The notes under the pieces were generated by a model. That model had not been told where the DNA came from and ran no database searches. It saw only the letters and a program-made list of their open reading frames with translations. From NCBI GenBank assembly GCA_020630795.1, contig JAHDIK010000004.1, positions 135,732-199,731 on the forward strand: a DNA stretch of 64,000 nucleotides, read 5' to 3'. A program made the position numbers and the translations under genes. This stretch comes from Colwellia sp. (GTDB taxonomy: Bacteria > Pseudomonadota > Gammaproteobacteria > Enterobacterales > Alteromonadaceae). Shown one piece after another: positions 27,516-37,025 of this stretch (position 1 is the stretch's first letter; the number at the start of each line of letters is the position of its first letter).

Positions 27516-28778
27516 TTAACGATCTCTAGCAAGATGTTTATGTGCATGAGTAAAATCACCTGCAGCAATAGAGCCTGTAATTGAAATTTCACCCGCTAAT
27601 GCGGCAGCAGCACATACCTCAGCAAATGCTCGCGCTTGGTTTTCATGTGGTAGTTTCATTAACGACAAACAAGCTTGTTGACTAGGAAGCTTAGTTCCGC
27701 CACCAACCGTGCCTACAATTAAGTTTGGTAACGTTACTGAGCAATACAATGCCCCATCGTCACACACTTCAAAACGTGTAACGCCTACCGCAGCTTCTGC
27801 CACACATGCTGCATCTTGCCCGCACGCAATAAACATAGCCGCCAAGCTATTCGCGTAATGCGCTTGCGTTCCCACGGCTCCGCTTGTTACACCACCTAAT
27901 GCTGATATTCTCCAGCAATCAACCATATGTTGAGGCGTTGTATGTAAAAACCGTTTCACTAACTTTTCAGGAATTCGTACTTCAACGGAAACTTTTTTAC
28001 CTCGTACACCCGAAAAAGATTGAGCTGTGGTTTTTTTATCGCCTGAACAGTTAGCTTCTACAAACCATTTTTCTGGTTGCACGGGCGCATTAGCAATAAT
28101 GTATTCACAAACCGCCTGTGTAGCGATAGTTACCATATTTTGCCCTGCTGCATCTCCTGTTAAATAATCACATAATAGGTATAAATGATTACCCTCTGTG
28201 ATCATTTTAAAGTCGATCAACTGACAATAATTACTGGTAGATTGGGCCACTTCATGAATTTTACTCTTATTCATTAACAACCAGTGAGAAAAGCCCGCCA
28301 AATCAGCAATGGTTTTAAAAATAAACCCTGGAGAACGAGAAACGCCTTCCGACAACAACACCGCAGAACAACCACCTGCTTTTGAAATAACAACAGCACC
28401 TCTATGGTAACTTGCTAACAGCGCGGCTTCAGTCGTTGCCATAGGTAACAAATAATCACCTTGTGCATTTGTTCCATTTACTCGAACTGGGCCAGCAATA
28501 CCTACAGGCATTTTTATCGTGCCGATGCAGTTTTCAATATTCGCTTCATATGCACTTAAATCTTCGTTAGCGTATAAAGCCGTGTTTTGTTCTAACCCTT
28601 GCTCAATCAAAAATTCCCACCTTTGATCGATCGCTTCTTTGTTTATATGTCCGCCATTCGGAAACTTTTTATAAGGTGCTTTCTTATTTGGTGATAAATC
28701 ATCGTATAACTCTTCGAGTTTTCGCCCTTGCGATAAAGGATCGAAAGTTCGTTGATTTTTTGTTACGTTTTCTGTCAT
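27516..28778 (-). CDS. hydroxymethylglutaryl-CoA reductase, class I type
   Basis: Reduces HMG-CoA to mevalonate, the committed step of the mevalonate pathway. The 420-residue protein has the class I signatures ENCIGTIKMPVGIAGP, TTEAALLAS (catalytic Glu), SGDKKTTAQ (catalytic Lys), the GDAAGQNMVT substrate/cofactor loop (catalytic Asp), GTVGGGT and the C-terminal catalytic His in HAHKHLAR. There is no membrane domain, unlike eukaryotic class I enzymes. Most gammaproteobacteria make isoprenoids by the MEP route, so this gene stands out. No other mevalonate-pathway gene is in the window. GGTAGAG precedes the ATG. A receiver-like remnant follows the stop codon. Confidence 0.92.
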   Translation of the reverse strand: MTENVTKNQRTFDPLSQGRKLEELYDDLSPNKKAPYKKFPNGGHINKEAIDQRWEFLIEQGLEQNTALYANEDLSAYEANIENCIGTIKMPVGIAGPVRVNGTNAQGDYLLPMATTEAALLASYHRGAVVISKAGGCSAVLLSEGVSRSPGFIFKTIADLAGFSHWLLMNKSKIHEVAQSTSNYCQLIDFKMITEGNHLYLLCDYLTGDAAGQNMVTIATQAVCEYIIANAPVQPEKWFVEANCSGDKKTTAQSFSGVRGKKVSVEVRIPEKLVKRFLHTTPQHMVDCWRISALGGVTSGAVGTQAHYANSLAAMFIACGQDAACVAEAAVGVTRFEVCDDGALYCSVTLPNLIVGTVGGGTKLPSQQACLSLMKLPHENQARAFAEVCAAAALAGEISITGSIAAGDFTHAHKHLARDR

Positions 28779-29045
28779 TTCTCTACCAAATAATTTTTAT
28801 GAAAATAAAGCTAATATTTTGTCATTACAGAACAAAATTTGCGGCAATTCTATCGTTACACTAGGTACGTAGCAAGGAATCGTTTATTTATTCGAAAGAG
28901 AAATTCGGCATAATTAACTTACACAACCACTAGATTGACGGAATAAAATGACGCTTATTTAAAAACTTATCGTTAAACTTTTAATAATTTGTTTATAATA
29001 AAAGTCTTCAAGCCATTTATTATTGAGATTCTACCCTTTACAAAC

Positions 29046-29840
29046 ATGAGTAAGCCTATTCTTTTTCATACCATTTACCCCAATAAAACCAGTAATAGCT
29101 GGGTTGTTTTTGTTCATGGTGCCGGAGGTAGCTCTACAATTTGGTTCCGCCAAATCAAAGCTTACCAAAAAGAACATAACGTTCTTTTACTAGACTTACG
29201 CGGCCACGGAAAATCAATTACTCAAGTAAAGAATTTTGTTAGTAATCGCTACTCTTTCAACGATGTATCGAAAGATATTATTGATGTGTTAGATCACAAC
29301 AACATTGAAACCGCACATTTTGTAGGAATATCGTTAGGTACAATTATTATTCGTAATATTGCCGAACTCGCTCCCGAACGCGTTTCGACCATGGTTCTTG
29401 GTGGAGCTGTAACACGCTTTAATACAAGAAGTAATACATTGGTTTATATAGGAAACATGTGTAAACACATCATTCCTTTTATGTGGTTGTATCGTTTATT
29501 CGCCTTTATTATGATGCCAAAAAAACGACATGAAGAATCAAGACTCATGTTCGTTAGAGACGCAAGAAGACTTTGCCACAAAGAGTTTTTACGTTGGTTT
29601 AAGCTCGCAATGGACGTAAATCCATTGATGCAGTATTTCAAAGAAAAAGAAATCGACATTCCCATTTTATACATTATGGGGCAAGAAGATCACATGTTCT
29701 TGGGCCCAGTAAAAGAAATGGTTAAAGAGCACAAAAACAGCTTTTTAAGTACCATTCAGAAATGCGGACATGTATGTAATGTTGAACAACCAGATATTTT
29801 CAATAAAGCTTCATTAGCGTTTATTTCGCAGCAAAGTTAA
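29046..29840 (+). CDS. alpha/beta hydrolase
   Basis: Soluble hydrolase of 264 residues with the oxyanion motif VHGAGGSS, the nucleophile elbow GISLG (Ser), an Asp in MGQEDHMF and His in KCGHVCNVEQPD. The ATG at 29046 is preferred over an upstream in-frame TTG at 28989 that only adds 19 residues and has no ribosome binding site. The family covers esterases, dehalogenases and C-C hydrolases, so the substrate is open. A strong terminator follows, so it appears monocistronic. Confidence 0.88.
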   Translation: MSKPILFHTIYPNKTSNSWVVFVHGAGGSSTIWFRQIKAYQKEHNVLLLDLRGHGKSITQVKNFVSNRYSFNDVSKDIIDVLDHNNIETAHFVGISLGTIIIRNIAELAPERVSTMVLGGAVTRFNTRSNTLVYIGNMCKHIIPFMWLYRLFAFIMMPKKRHEESRLMFVRDARRLCHKEFLRWFKLAMDVNPLMQYFKEKEIDIPILYIMGQEDHMFLGPVKEMVKEHKNSFLSTIQKCGHVCNVEQPDIFNKASLAFISQQS

Positions 29841-29880
29841 CTTAATACATTAACGTCCTTCTTAAAATTCACTCCCGTTC

Positions 29881-29916
29881 AATGTTGAATAAACACATTA
29901 TTCAACATTTGATTTT
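29881..29916 (+). terminator. terminator of the alpha/beta hydrolase gene
   Basis: AATGTTGAATAA (29881-29892) and TTATTCAACATT (29898-29909) form a perfect 12-bp stem followed by TGATTTTT. Confidence 0.8.
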
Positions 29917-30070
29917 TACTTAACCCTCCCCTTGTTACTACAAAAATGCCCACGTTAAAACCACAATACCAACAGTTTTATGTGTAATTTTTCTTGTTTG
30001 ATTATCCACCGCCATAATATCGTTATCAGAATAATTATGTGTAATACAACAATGACAGAAGAGGTTAACG

Positions 30071-30619
30071 ATGAAACTAAACAAATACACGCCAATTAAG
30101 AGAAGCTATAAGGCAATAAATACTGCTTGGAGTTGTTGGTTACTATCATTATTAGTTTTTCTGTGTAGTTCGTGTGGCTCCGTTGCTAAAGCAGATTTAC
30201 AAGAAGCGGATAAAAATACTAAACCACAAGCAAAAGTAACGGGCTTAAGGTACAACAATGTGCATGTTCTCCAACTAGAAAAAACACTCACATTGTATCG
30301 TGAAATATTAGGTTTCGACTTAGTTGATGCTGAGGTGTTAAAAGGTAATTTAGCGGGAATGCTTGTACTTAAAATTAAAGCTAACGATTATATGATGACA
30401 TTAACAATAACGCCTCCTCAACATAGAGATAGGCTAAAACCGGTAGGCAATACAAATCATAATCACCATATGTTAAAGGTGAACGATATTGCAACTATTG
30501 GTGATAAGTTGGTAGCAGCAGGTTACGAGCTAGAAAACATGAATTATGCTCGTGATTTATACACCTTCTTCGTTGGTCCGAATGGTGAAATTATCGGACT
30601 TTCCGCGTGGGAGGATTAA
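30071..30619 (+). CDS. exported VOC (glyoxalase-fold) protein
   Basis: Protein of 182 residues with a long basic N-terminus, a hydrophobic segment at 21-33 and CSSC at 32-35, so it is exported and perhaps lipidated; the lipobox is not canonical. Residues 55-182 form one VOC module (LRYNNVHVLQLEKTLTLYRE, LGFDLVDAEV, then NHNHHMLKVNDIATIGDKL and FVGPNGEIIGLSAWED). Metal-ligand positions are partly present (His in VHV, Glu in GEIIGL). The reaction is unknown. GAGG lies upstream of the ATG. Confidence 0.82.
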   Translation: MKLNKYTPIKRSYKAINTAWSCWLLSLLVFLCSSCGSVAKADLQEADKNTKPQAKVTGLRYNNVHVLQLEKTLTLYREILGFDLVDAEVLKGNLAGMLVLKIKANDYMMTLTITPPQHRDRLKPVGNTNHNHHMLKVNDIATIGDKLVAAGYELENMNYARDLYTFFVGPNGEIIGLSAWED

Positions 30620-30699
30620 CAACAATCCGCTTAAATCAAAAGCATATATATTAAATCACGACACCTTAGCTAATTACTTGAAATAGCAAATAAAACAAT

Positions 30700-30738
30700 A
30701 TAGGTTAGCGGTTTGTATAAGCTCATTCGTTAACCTAT
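30700..30738. promoter_or_regulatory. inverted repeat upstream of the LacI regulator
   Basis: ATAGGTTAGCG (30700-30710) and CGTTAACCTAT (30728-30738) are 11-bp arms with one mismatch, ending 19 bp before the LacI-family start codon. This fits an autoregulatory site or a leader hairpin. Confidence 0.4.
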
Positions 30739-30757
30739 TAAAACCTAGCAGTATACC

Positions 30758-31801
30758 ATGACAGAAAAACATAAACGCGCTCGAATTAAAGACGTAGCTG
30801 AACTTGCAGGCGTGTCTAACATGACCGTATCACGGGTATTAAATGGCGTGGTTAAGGTGAGTGAAGAAAAACGTATTGCGGTATTAGATGCTGTTGAGAA
30901 GCTCGAATACAAACCGGATTCATCTGCCCGTCGCCTAGGCGGACATAAGTCATACATGATTGGCTTATTATATCAAGATTTAGACGTGTCCTATGTAAGT
31001 CGGTTTCTATTAAACGCATTAAAAAGCTCACGAGATCACGGACACCACTTAATACCTGAAGAAATAAATAACGATATAGACAACTCTTTACAGTCAGTAA
31101 TTAATTTAATTAACATTACAAAAATAGACGGTTTAATTCTTTTACCGCCTATTAGTGACAATGTTGAAATTCTAAATACACTGCAACAACATCAGTTACC
31201 TTTTGTTAGAATTACTCCTGATCGTTATTTAGATCTGTCTCCTTATATCTCTATAGATGATTACAAAGTAGGCTTCACTGTAACAGAACATTTAATTCAA
31301 TTAGGTCACAAAAAAATAGCCCATATTATGGGCGATACAGAGCAAGGTACTAGCCATTTAAGACGTAAAGGTTATGAAGACGCTTTAAACCATTACCACG
31401 TGAAAGTACCAGCTAACTATGTTGCTCAAGGGAACTATACGTTTGACTCAGGGGTTAACGCGGCAAAAGCCATATTAACACGAGATGATAAACCTAGTGC
31501 TATTTTTGCGTCGAATGATGAAATGGCTGCTGCAGTCATCGTTGTTGCAAATAATCTAGGTATAGACATACCTAACCAGTTATCGGTTACAGGTGTTGAC
31601 GATACTCAACTCGCAACAACGTTATCGCCCAACCTAACAACCATCAGGCAACCGATTGCTGAAATGGCTGAACTAGCAGTTAAAATTATCGCCTCAAACG
31701 ACTTGAATAAAGATAGTGCGAAAGCTTTAGAATATCGAAATATTCTAGATTTTGAATTAATTAAGCGCCAATCAGCAATCTCTTACAAAATGAATGAGTA
31801 A
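30758..31801 (+). CDS. LacI family transcriptional regulator
   Basis: Regulator of 347 residues. The LacI HTH is at residues 6-60 (RIKDVAELAGVSNMTVSRVL, NGVVKVSEEKR), with the hinge and periplasmic-binding-like sensor domain after it (IGLLYQDLDVSYVSRF; ASNDEMAAAVIVVANNLGI; GVDDTQLATTLSPNLTTIRQ). It is convergent with the GH16-Gfo-GH50 genes. Its most likely role is sugar-dependent control of these genes. The ligand, possibly an agar or porphyran breakdown product, is inference. Confidence 0.93.
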   Translation: MTEKHKRARIKDVAELAGVSNMTVSRVLNGVVKVSEEKRIAVLDAVEKLEYKPDSSARRLGGHKSYMIGLLYQDLDVSYVSRFLLNALKSSRDHGHHLIPEEINNDIDNSLQSVINLINITKIDGLILLPPISDNVEILNTLQQHQLPFVRITPDRYLDLSPYISIDDYKVGFTVTEHLIQLGHKKIAHIMGDTEQGTSHLRRKGYEDALNHYHVKVPANYVAQGNYTFDSGVNAAKAILTRDDKPSAIFASNDEMAAAVIVVANNLGIDIPNQLSVTGVDDTQLATTLSPNLTTIRQPIAEMAELAVKIIASNDLNKDSAKALEYRNILDFELIKRQSAISYKMNE

Positions 31802-31848
31802 TAGATTGTTAAATTAGCGCTTACTGCGTTTAGATATTGCTATATACG

Positions 31849-33522
31849 CTATTCGTCAATGAGCTTCCATGTTCTAACCCAATCAACATACATGGTATTT
31901 AAGCTATTATTTAACAATGAATTTTTATCTGGCAAACCACCTACCCAAGCAGAGTCTTCCGTCCATAGATCGAAAAGAATTTTTTGCTCTAAAGTAAACG
32001 GCTGTGTGGTTTGAACACTACCAACAGCTTCACCGTTTAAGTAAAACTGAACAGTATTTTGATCTTTCCACCAAGCACCAAACACATGGTAATCATCATC
32101 CCATGCAACGCCTCTTAATAAATTATTGCTTGAAAGATCGCTACGGTTGTCTGAATCTCCAGAACGTCGCTCAGTTACACCATTTTTAACAATGAAATAC
32201 TGTGATGCCATATGCCAAGGGTAATCATCGTAAACGAACTGACCATTACTACTTGTACCAGAAAATGAAGGATTGGCGTTATTTTCTATGATATCGATTT
32301 CGTCACGATTTTGAACATCACCATTGTTTAGCCAATACGTATTGTATGCTGAAATACTAGCGGCTCGAATTCGGCTTTCGGTGTACACAGGAAACTTCAT
32401 TTTTGCTTTAGAGTCTACCCGTGCCGTTTGAAACCATCGCTCATTAGTTTCATGATCTGGTGCCAAAGTTGCTTTTATCCATAAATTGCCATTTTCTACG
32501 CCTGAATTTTCTGACCGATTAAAATTAGGTACACCATAGTTCCAGTATGACCTAGCCCATTTAGCCGTATCAAACTCACCATTAAACTCGTCAGATAAGC
32601 TTTCTACTTTTTGCCATTTTTTCCCTGCAGGCGTTGTGTTATCAAAAAGGAGGAAAGACGGCAGACTTGGGTTGATTTTGGTTACATCAATATTTTCACT
32701 CGTATAAATACACCCTGTAGAATCTGCAACAACAGTACTAGGAGTATTCAAGCATAAATCTACATTGTCGGTTATACCGTCGTTATCAGAATCGACCTGT
32801 TCTACAGCACAGCCTTCATTATTCACTTCACTTCCTACTAAAGTATCATTACAGTCATCATGTAAATCGATAACTCCATCACCATCGGTGTCCACGCTTG
32901 CATCAACGTCTCCAATACGTGCGAATTCGATGTAGTCAGTATTAAACTGAAAGTCAGAACTCCCGACACCTGTTATGCGAATAGTGTTGAGCCCCTCATG
33001 CCAAATATTAAAACTATCGTCCCCTTTTGCATCTTCAAATACACTCCAATCCCCAGTAGAAATGTTCGTTCGGCCAACAGCTACCAATCCACTATTTTGA
33101 GCATTAGTTACGGATAACTCAGCAATGGCATTTGTGCTAGGGCTAGCGGCACGGTAAGTTACTTCATAATGCCCTGCTTTATCGATATTGATTTCAAACT
33201 CAATATAATCTCCAGCATTAAACCAGTTAACGATATCGCCATTGCCTTTTTGAATATCGCCATCTCCGCCACTGCTTACGTAAGTTTCTGCTTGTAATGT
33301 AAAATTACCACTTACAGCAACCCCTTTTGGTGTCTCTTCTTTCGGAGGCTCTTCTTGTGGCGGGTCTTCTTTTGGTGGATCTTCAGGTGTAACCTCTGGT
33401 TTTGGTTCCGGAGTTTCTTCAATTGGAATAACTGGTTCAGGAGTCGAACTGCCTCCTCCGCACGCTGATATTAACGCAGCGGATAGTAGACTAATTAAAA
33501 ATACATTACCTTTCGTGAGCAT
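31849..33522 (-). CDS. GH16 lipoprotein with CBM6 and thrombospondin type 3 repeats (agarase/porphyranase-like)
   Basis: Outer-membrane-anchored or surface endo-beta-galactanase of 557 residues. In order: lipobox ISAC (Cys21), a Pro/Glu-rich linker (25-68), a CBM6-type carbohydrate-binding domain (about 72-202; LQAETYVSSGGDGDIQ), two Ca-binding thrombospondin type 3 repeats (about 208-275; DTDGDGVIDLHDDC and DSDNDGITDNVDLC) and the GH16 domain (about 295-557). The catalytic ExDxxE is EIDIIE at 408-413. The sequence context SRIRAASISAYNTYWLNN resembles agarases and porphyranases more than laminarinases. AGGAC precedes the start. Confidence 0.9.
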   Translation of the reverse strand: MLTKGNVFLISLLSAALISACGGGSSTPEPVIPIEETPEPKPEVTPEDPPKEDPPQEEPPKEETPKGVAVSGNFTLQAETYVSSGGDGDIQKGNGDIVNWFNAGDYIEFEINIDKAGHYEVTYRAASPSTNAIAELSVTNAQNSGLVAVGRTNISTGDWSVFEDAKGDDSFNIWHEGLNTIRITGVGSSDFQFNTDYIEFARIGDVDASVDTDGDGVIDLHDDCNDTLVGSEVNNEGCAVEQVDSDNDGITDNVDLCLNTPSTVVADSTGCIYTSENIDVTKINPSLPSFLLFDNTTPAGKKWQKVESLSDEFNGEFDTAKWARSYWNYGVPNFNRSENSGVENGNLWIKATLAPDHETNERWFQTARVDSKAKMKFPVYTESRIRAASISAYNTYWLNNGDVQNRDEIDIIENNANPSFSGTSSNGQFVYDDYPWHMASQYFIVKNGVTERRSGDSDNRSDLSSNNLLRGVAWDDDYHVFGAWWKDQNTVQFYLNGEAVGSVQTTQPFTLEQKILFDLWTEDSAWVGGLPDKNSLLNNSLNTMYVDWVRTWKLIDE

Positions 33523-33587
33523 TATTTGTCCTCTTTTTATTATGTTAAATCATACCAATAGGGATTAAAGTTACTTAGCTGCTATAA

Positions 33588-34547
33588 CTAACTGAATAGC
33601 GATTTGATTTGAGCCATTTGTTTCTGTAGTTTTAGGCTGGTGCTGTGCGGCATAATTGGTGATTCAATTGCACCTTTATTCACCCGTTTGATAACTTCTT
33701 TAGCTTCGTATAGGTATCCATATGCACTGCGGTCATCGCTAAACTTATCTATGCAATCATCTCCTTGGTATAGCTCACATGTTATAGCTCTAGAAGCGTT
33801 GGGAATTCGAATATAACCTTCATCTCCGATGATGTAAGCGGTATTAGGCAACCGACACTGAAAGGAACTCGCTATGCTTGCTTTAACGTCGCCACAGTCC
33901 GCAAGAATAATGACATCTTCATCAACACCATTAGGTGAATTTTGGTTAAAAACATGAAGATTTTCTAAATCATTTTCTAGAAAAAACCATACTAACGCTA
34001 AAGGATAAATCCCCATATCAAACAAACTACCGCCAGCTAACTCGACATTGTATTCACGACAATTAGGTGAATATGGCATAGCGTAACCGAAATCAATTTT
34101 TATATGCTTAACCGCGCCAATACGTCCGTCGTCCAACCACTGCTTTGCCGTTTGAATAGCCGGTAAAAAATACGTCCACATTGCTTCCATTAAAAAAACG
34201 TTTCGTTCTTTCGCTAATGAACACAATTCTTGGCATTGCTCTGGTGTAACCACAAGTGGTTTTTCGCATAAAACATGCTTACCTGCCAATATCGCATCGC
34301 GAGCATTTTGGTAATGACATGTATGAGGCGTACCTATATAAACAACATCTATTTCAGGGTCGTCAAACATTGATTGATAACCTTGATAAGTTTTTTCTAT
34401 GTTGTATTTTTGGGCAAATTCCTTTGCTTTATCTATATCTCGTGCTGCAACACCATAAATTTGAGCTTCATCAAGCAGTATCAAATCATTACAAAATTTA
34501 GTCGAGATTCTTCCGGCACTTACTATGCCCCATTTCAATTTATTCAT
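33588..34547 (-). CDS. Gfo/Idh/MocA family NAD(P)-dependent oxidoreductase
   Basis: Cytosolic sugar dehydrogenase-type enzyme of 319 residues. The Rossmann domain (1-120) has KWGIVSAGRISTKF and the signature CEKPLVVTPEQ; the C-terminal alpha/beta domain carries the catalytic-type GGSLFDMGIYPLALVWFF. It resembles dihydrodiol or D-xylose 1-dehydrogenases of the family. It lies between the GH50 and GH16 genes on the same strand, 97 and 65 bp away, so it probably works on a sugar released by them. The actual substrate is unknown. Confidence 0.9.
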   Translation of the reverse strand: MNKLKWGIVSAGRISTKFCNDLILLDEAQIYGVAARDIDKAKEFAQKYNIEKTYQGYQSMFDDPEIDVVYIGTPHTCHYQNARDAILAGKHVLCEKPLVVTPEQCQELCSLAKERNVFLMEAMWTYFLPAIQTAKQWLDDGRIGAVKHIKIDFGYAMPYSPNCREYNVELAGGSLFDMGIYPLALVWFFLENDLENLHVFNQNSPNGVDEDVIILADCGDVKASIASSFQCRLPNTAYIIGDEGYIRIPNASRAITCELYQGDDCIDKFSDDRSAYGYLYEAKEVIKRVNKGAIESPIMPHSTSLKLQKQMAQIKSLFS

Positions 34548-34596
34548 CGTTTGCCTTACATATATTTAGTAACGAAAAAAGTAACGTTTAGGAAAG

Positions 34597-34629
34597 CTGG
34601 AAATTAACAAGTCGCTCGTTAATTTCCAG
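34597..34629 (-). terminator. intercistronic hairpin between GH50 and Gfo genes
   Basis: CTGGAAATTAAC (34597-34608) and GTTAATTTCCAG (34618-34629) form a perfect 12-bp stem starting 15 bp after the GH50 stop codon. No T-run follows on the minus strand, so mRNA processing or partial attenuation is more likely than full termination. Confidence 0.5.
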
Positions 34630-34643
34630 TTACAGTTATGTTG

Positions 34644-37025
34644 TTATTGCGGTAAAGCTTCGGTAGTAGCCTGCTCACTCTTTTGCTTTACAGGAGTTGC
34701 TAGTGGGCGATTAAAGCGTTCTGGGTATAATGTTTTATTGAAGTCTCTCGCCATGTTGATCATTTCAGGATACGGAATATCAGCAACATTGACGAAGCCA
34801 ACGTTATACGATTCTCCGTCAAAAGCACGACCAGTTACGGGTGAGTCTAGGTATTGAAACCAATGCGCACCAACAAAATTATCGTGCCCTGAAACGCTGT
34901 CCATATAAACTCGATACTTACGAGCACGATCTTTTTGATCTGATGCGTAGAGTAAACCAGGGTGCAATGCGCCAGAGTCACTTGTTGAACCAAAATGGTA
35001 TTCACCAATAACCGCTGGTAAGTCTATTTCACGTAAAAACTCCCAACCAAATGGCTGCAAACCTTCGTCGTATACGTTAAAACTTAAAACATCGCTGTAA
35101 GTAGTTGCTGCTTTAACCGTTTCTTTAGGCATACCCCAAGTTGCCATTCGAACGCCCATATACAAATGATTTGGTAGAACACGTTCTATGGCATTATGAA
35201 CAACACTAAAATAGCGATTTGAAAGCATTAACAACATTTCAGACAAATCACTTTCTAACACGTCGTTATAAGCAGTAAATTTAACGCCCTTCTTCATTGA
35301 CATGAAGCTTTCAATATTTGTGTCCCATGCGCTATTTAATGCTTCAACTGTTTTATATTTCTCAATAAGGTATTTGCTAAATACAGCTTTGGCTGGGCTC
35401 TCTTTTGCATCCATTCCCATTGCAGCAACAGATAAGAAATAACGACGCTCTACTGGGCCTGTGCGATATCCCCATGTTTTTTCGTTATCAACAAAAATAC
35501 CTACACACCACGGTGAACCTTTAATTTCACGCGCTATTTGCTCAATAGTTAAATTAGCTCTACGTTCAAATTCAGGGTCGAAAACATCAGGCATTGCATG
35601 CCAAATCTCGCTACCTGTTTTAATTTCTTTAAAGTCACCAATAATCCAACCATTCGCGAAATAAGGCACTTTTTCGTTAGAATAAAACGCTGGATCAACC
35701 CAGTTTCCCATTGAAGTCATTCCCCAATCAAGCATGCGGGTTAAGGTGTTTTCTTCCCATTTTTTCAGGAAGTTATCTGAACCATACTTACGTTCCAAAT
35801 TTGCTCGGTAAAAGCTGAATGTTTCCCCGTGAGGCAATGGTCCTCCATGAAATGAACGACGGTAGCTATAATGTTTTCCTAAAGCTTCATCATGCGAAGG
35901 CAGCCACTCAAACAAATTACGACGAGTTTCATTGGCTAGATAGCGCGTACTTTGTACTGATTCTGGTATATCAATTTTTCCAATAGAATCTTCTGGTGTT
36001 AGCTCTTCTGGGTCACGATAACGAATGGCATCATCTTTAAAGTCCATGCCTGTTGTTGTAAACATATTTGCCATGCGCACGTTGGCAACACCATTAGAAA
36101 AGAACAAATACCCTTCGGGATCTACCATCCACCATTTACCGTCGACTTTAGCCGTGCGGAAAAAACCTGTCGCTTCTAGTTTAGGGCCATTTTTCCAACC
36201 ACCAAAACGAGATCTATCGCTAAATGGTTTACTTTTGGCAAGCTCGGCAATCTCTTGATTTGATACCTTCGTAAACTCTTCCGCAGAATGAACCTTTATA
36301 GGAAAATCAACATTTGCATTTTGGCCGTATTCATCAACAACATTGTGTACAAAGCTTTCATCGTATTCGTGATTTTTTCGAAGGCGTATATTGTCAACAC
36401 GTAAATGCTTGTTAACCATGTTAGTACGTGTATTTAACGAAATACGCGTAACGCTATCATTGGCCATAAAGTAATTACCGTAAATTAACACAAACATTAA
36501 ATCGTCGGTCGTCCACGGTTTTGGATTTTCACGCATACCGGAATCTATATTCCAAAACATTCCATCTAACGGCGCAAACAAAGTGTGTTTTTCACCTTTT
36601 GGTACAACAATATGTCGGTGTAATTCTGAGCCTGCTGATTTAATTGATAAAAATAACTGAACACTTTCAGTGCCAGTGTTCTCAACATCTAACGCAACAT
36701 GATATTCGTTATACTTTGTCCAATCTTGTGGCGTATCAAAGTCCATATGAACACCGCTGTATCGTGCAGTATTTAGGAACTCTATGTCGAGTGCGTTACC
36801 TTGATCACCTTCTACCACTTTATAATGTGCATTTTCTTCGGTTAAATTTAGATTTACGTCATCGAAATTAGCGAGTACGGCTAATGTTTCAAATTGTTTT
36901 CCATCAGCAGTAACTACTTCATCTCTGCTAGTGTTAGCTGATTGGTCAGGCGTACAGCCCACCATAAAAGCACTAATAGCTGAAAGTAAAGTTATACGCA
37001 TAACCTGTGTAAATAAGGGTTTCAA
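34644..37025 (-). CDS. GH50 family beta-agarase lipoprotein
   Basis: Beta-agarase that would cleave agarose chains, usually from the end to give neoagarobiose. A TTG at 37025 is taken as the start: AGGAG lies 7 bp before it, and it gives a compact lipoprotein signal ending FMVGC. An ATG at 37076 has no ribosome binding site. From the TTG the protein is 793 residues. An N-terminal CBM-like beta-sandwich (about 40-230) precedes the catalytic barrel. The acid/base Glu lies in VDNEKTWG (about 515) and the nucleophile Glu in VIGEYHFGS (about 680), both GH50 hallmarks. It is the first gene of the GH50-Gfo-GH16 group. Confidence 0.9.
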   Translation of the reverse strand: MKPLFTQVMRITLLSAISAFMVGCTPDQSANTSRDEVVTADGKQFETLAVLANFDDVNLNLTEENAHYKVVEGDQGNALDIEFLNTARYSGVHMDFDTPQDWTKYNEYHVALDVENTGTESVQLFLSIKSAGSELHRHIVVPKGEKHTLFAPLDGMFWNIDSGMRENPKPWTTDDLMFVLIYGNYFMANDSVTRISLNTRTNMVNKHLRVDNIRLRKNHEYDESFVHNVVDEYGQNANVDFPIKVHSAEEFTKVSNQEIAELAKSKPFSDRSRFGGWKNGPKLEATGFFRTAKVDGKWWMVDPEGYLFFSNGVANVRMANMFTTTGMDFKDDAIRYRDPEELTPEDSIGKIDIPESVQSTRYLANETRRNLFEWLPSHDEALGKHYSYRRSFHGGPLPHGETFSFYRANLERKYGSDNFLKKWEENTLTRMLDWGMTSMGNWVDPAFYSNEKVPYFANGWIIGDFKEIKTGSEIWHAMPDVFDPEFERRANLTIEQIAREIKGSPWCVGIFVDNEKTWGYRTGPVERRYFLSVAAMGMDAKESPAKAVFSKYLIEKYKTVEALNSAWDTNIESFMSMKKGVKFTAYNDVLESDLSEMLLMLSNRYFSVVHNAIERVLPNHLYMGVRMATWGMPKETVKAATTYSDVLSFNVYDEGLQPFGWEFLREIDLPAVIGEYHFGSTSDSGALHPGLLYASDQKDRARKYRVYMDSVSGHDNFVGAHWFQYLDSPVTGRAFDGESYNVGFVNVADIPYPEMINMARDFNKTLYPERFNRPLATPVKQKSEQATTEALPQ

